A stretch of 5,116 nt of DNA from Pleurocapsa sp. MO_226.B13 (lineage in GTDB: Bacteria > Cyanobacteriota > Cyanobacteriia > Cyanobacteriales > Xenococcaceae). Position numbers and translations under genes: made by a program. This document shows positions 4,936-5,116 of this stretch, piece after piece. The stretch is taken from NCBI GenBank assembly GCA_030064795.1, contig JASJEI010000517.1, positions 1 through 5,116 of the forward strand, given 5' to 3'. Within the stretch, counting starts at the first letter, position 1, and each line of letters begins with the position of its first letter. A model generated the notes under the pieces. It did not search any database and was not told the DNA's origin. It worked only from the letters and a program-made list of their open reading frames with translations.

Positions 4936-5116
4936 TCAAAGCCATCCTCGTAACTGATAGATATAAGTGCCGATGTACTCTTTGAACGCTTGAGTAGTGC
5001 GATCGAGACTTTCTGTATTGGGGAAAAAACTGAGAATTTGTGATTCGGTACTAAATTTATTTTCAGTTAAATTGCGATCGCTGACTAAAAAATCTGTCGG
5101 TGCGGGAATAGCATTA
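4936..5116 (-). CDS. C-terminal end of an unrecognised protein, 5' part outside window
   Basis: An open frame enters from the right edge and ends at the TGA at 4938-4936, giving 59 residues. The visible part begins NAIPAPTDFLVSDRNLTENK, contains SQILSFFPNTESLDRTTQAF (25-44) and ends YIGTYIYQLRGWL. The composition is protein-like, the frame stays open to the edge, and a HIP1 site (5074-5081) lies inside it without a stop. I do not recognise the family; no catalytic motif or membrane segment can be claimed from this fragment. It lies on the same strand as the DUF4399 gene, but 198 bases with a large hairpin and a candidate promoter separate them, so a shared operon is unlikely. Confidence 0.7.
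   Translation of the reverse strand, partial: NAIPAPTDFLVSDRNLTENKFSTESQILSFFPNTESLDRTTQAFKEYIGTYIYQLRGWL

Noticed and set aside
4895..4946. Tiny minus-strand frame starting at an ATG that overlaps the end of the right-edge gene (14 codons, MALKTLLVLTACNC)
   Set aside because: It looks a little like a lipoprotein signal but stops after 14 residues and overlaps the stop region of another gene, so it is most likely chance.

Overview
The window looks like chromosomal DNA from a cyanobacterium. It is AT-rich and carries nine copies of the cyanobacterial HIP1 octamer GCGATCGC (starting at 1359, 1365, 1720, 2243, 2457, 3006, 3400, 4682 and 5074). It also has short 7-base tandem repeats between genes, another habit of cyanobacterial genomes. 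I cannot name a genus. No rRNA, tRNA, CRISPR array, transposase or attachment site is visible.

Layout. Positions 1-2348 hold two minus-strand genes that look like one operon. The first is a 470-residue HlyD/AcrA-type membrane fusion protein of a tripartite efflux pump (2348 down to 936). Thirteen bases later comes a gene that starts at 922 and runs off the left edge (307 residues visible). Its protein resembles the catalytic core of a class II aminoacyl-tRNA synthetase, closest in layout to HisRS/HisZ, but the usual motif 3 arginine is absent. The expected inner-membrane pump gene is not in the window. A 22-base dyad just upstream of the adaptor gene is a candidate operator.

Positions 2349-3075 are an AT-rich gap of about 730 bases between divergent genes. 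It holds heptamer repeats, palindromes and a plausible plus-strand promoter, but no convincing gene. Positions 3079-3684 (+) encode a GNAT-type N-acetyltransferase with an unusual C-terminal tail of about 45 residues. It converges on a minus-strand gene, with a small hairpin in the 52-base gap.

Positions 3737-4737 hold two small minus-strand genes for exported proteins: an unnamed 140-residue Ig-like/YtkA-like candidate and a 144-residue DUF4399 protein rich in histidine. Both have Sec signal peptides, so both should act outside the cytoplasm. A shared metal-related role is possible but unproven. An extended -10 promoter lies upstream of the DUF4399 gene, and behind it a large 59-base imperfect hairpin separates it from the preceding gene. 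The right edge (4936-5116, minus) holds the last 59 residues of a gene I do not recognise.

Most notable items: the class II synthetase-like protein that follows an orphan efflux adaptor, the dyad before that adaptor, the exported histidine-containing pair, and the 59-base hairpin.
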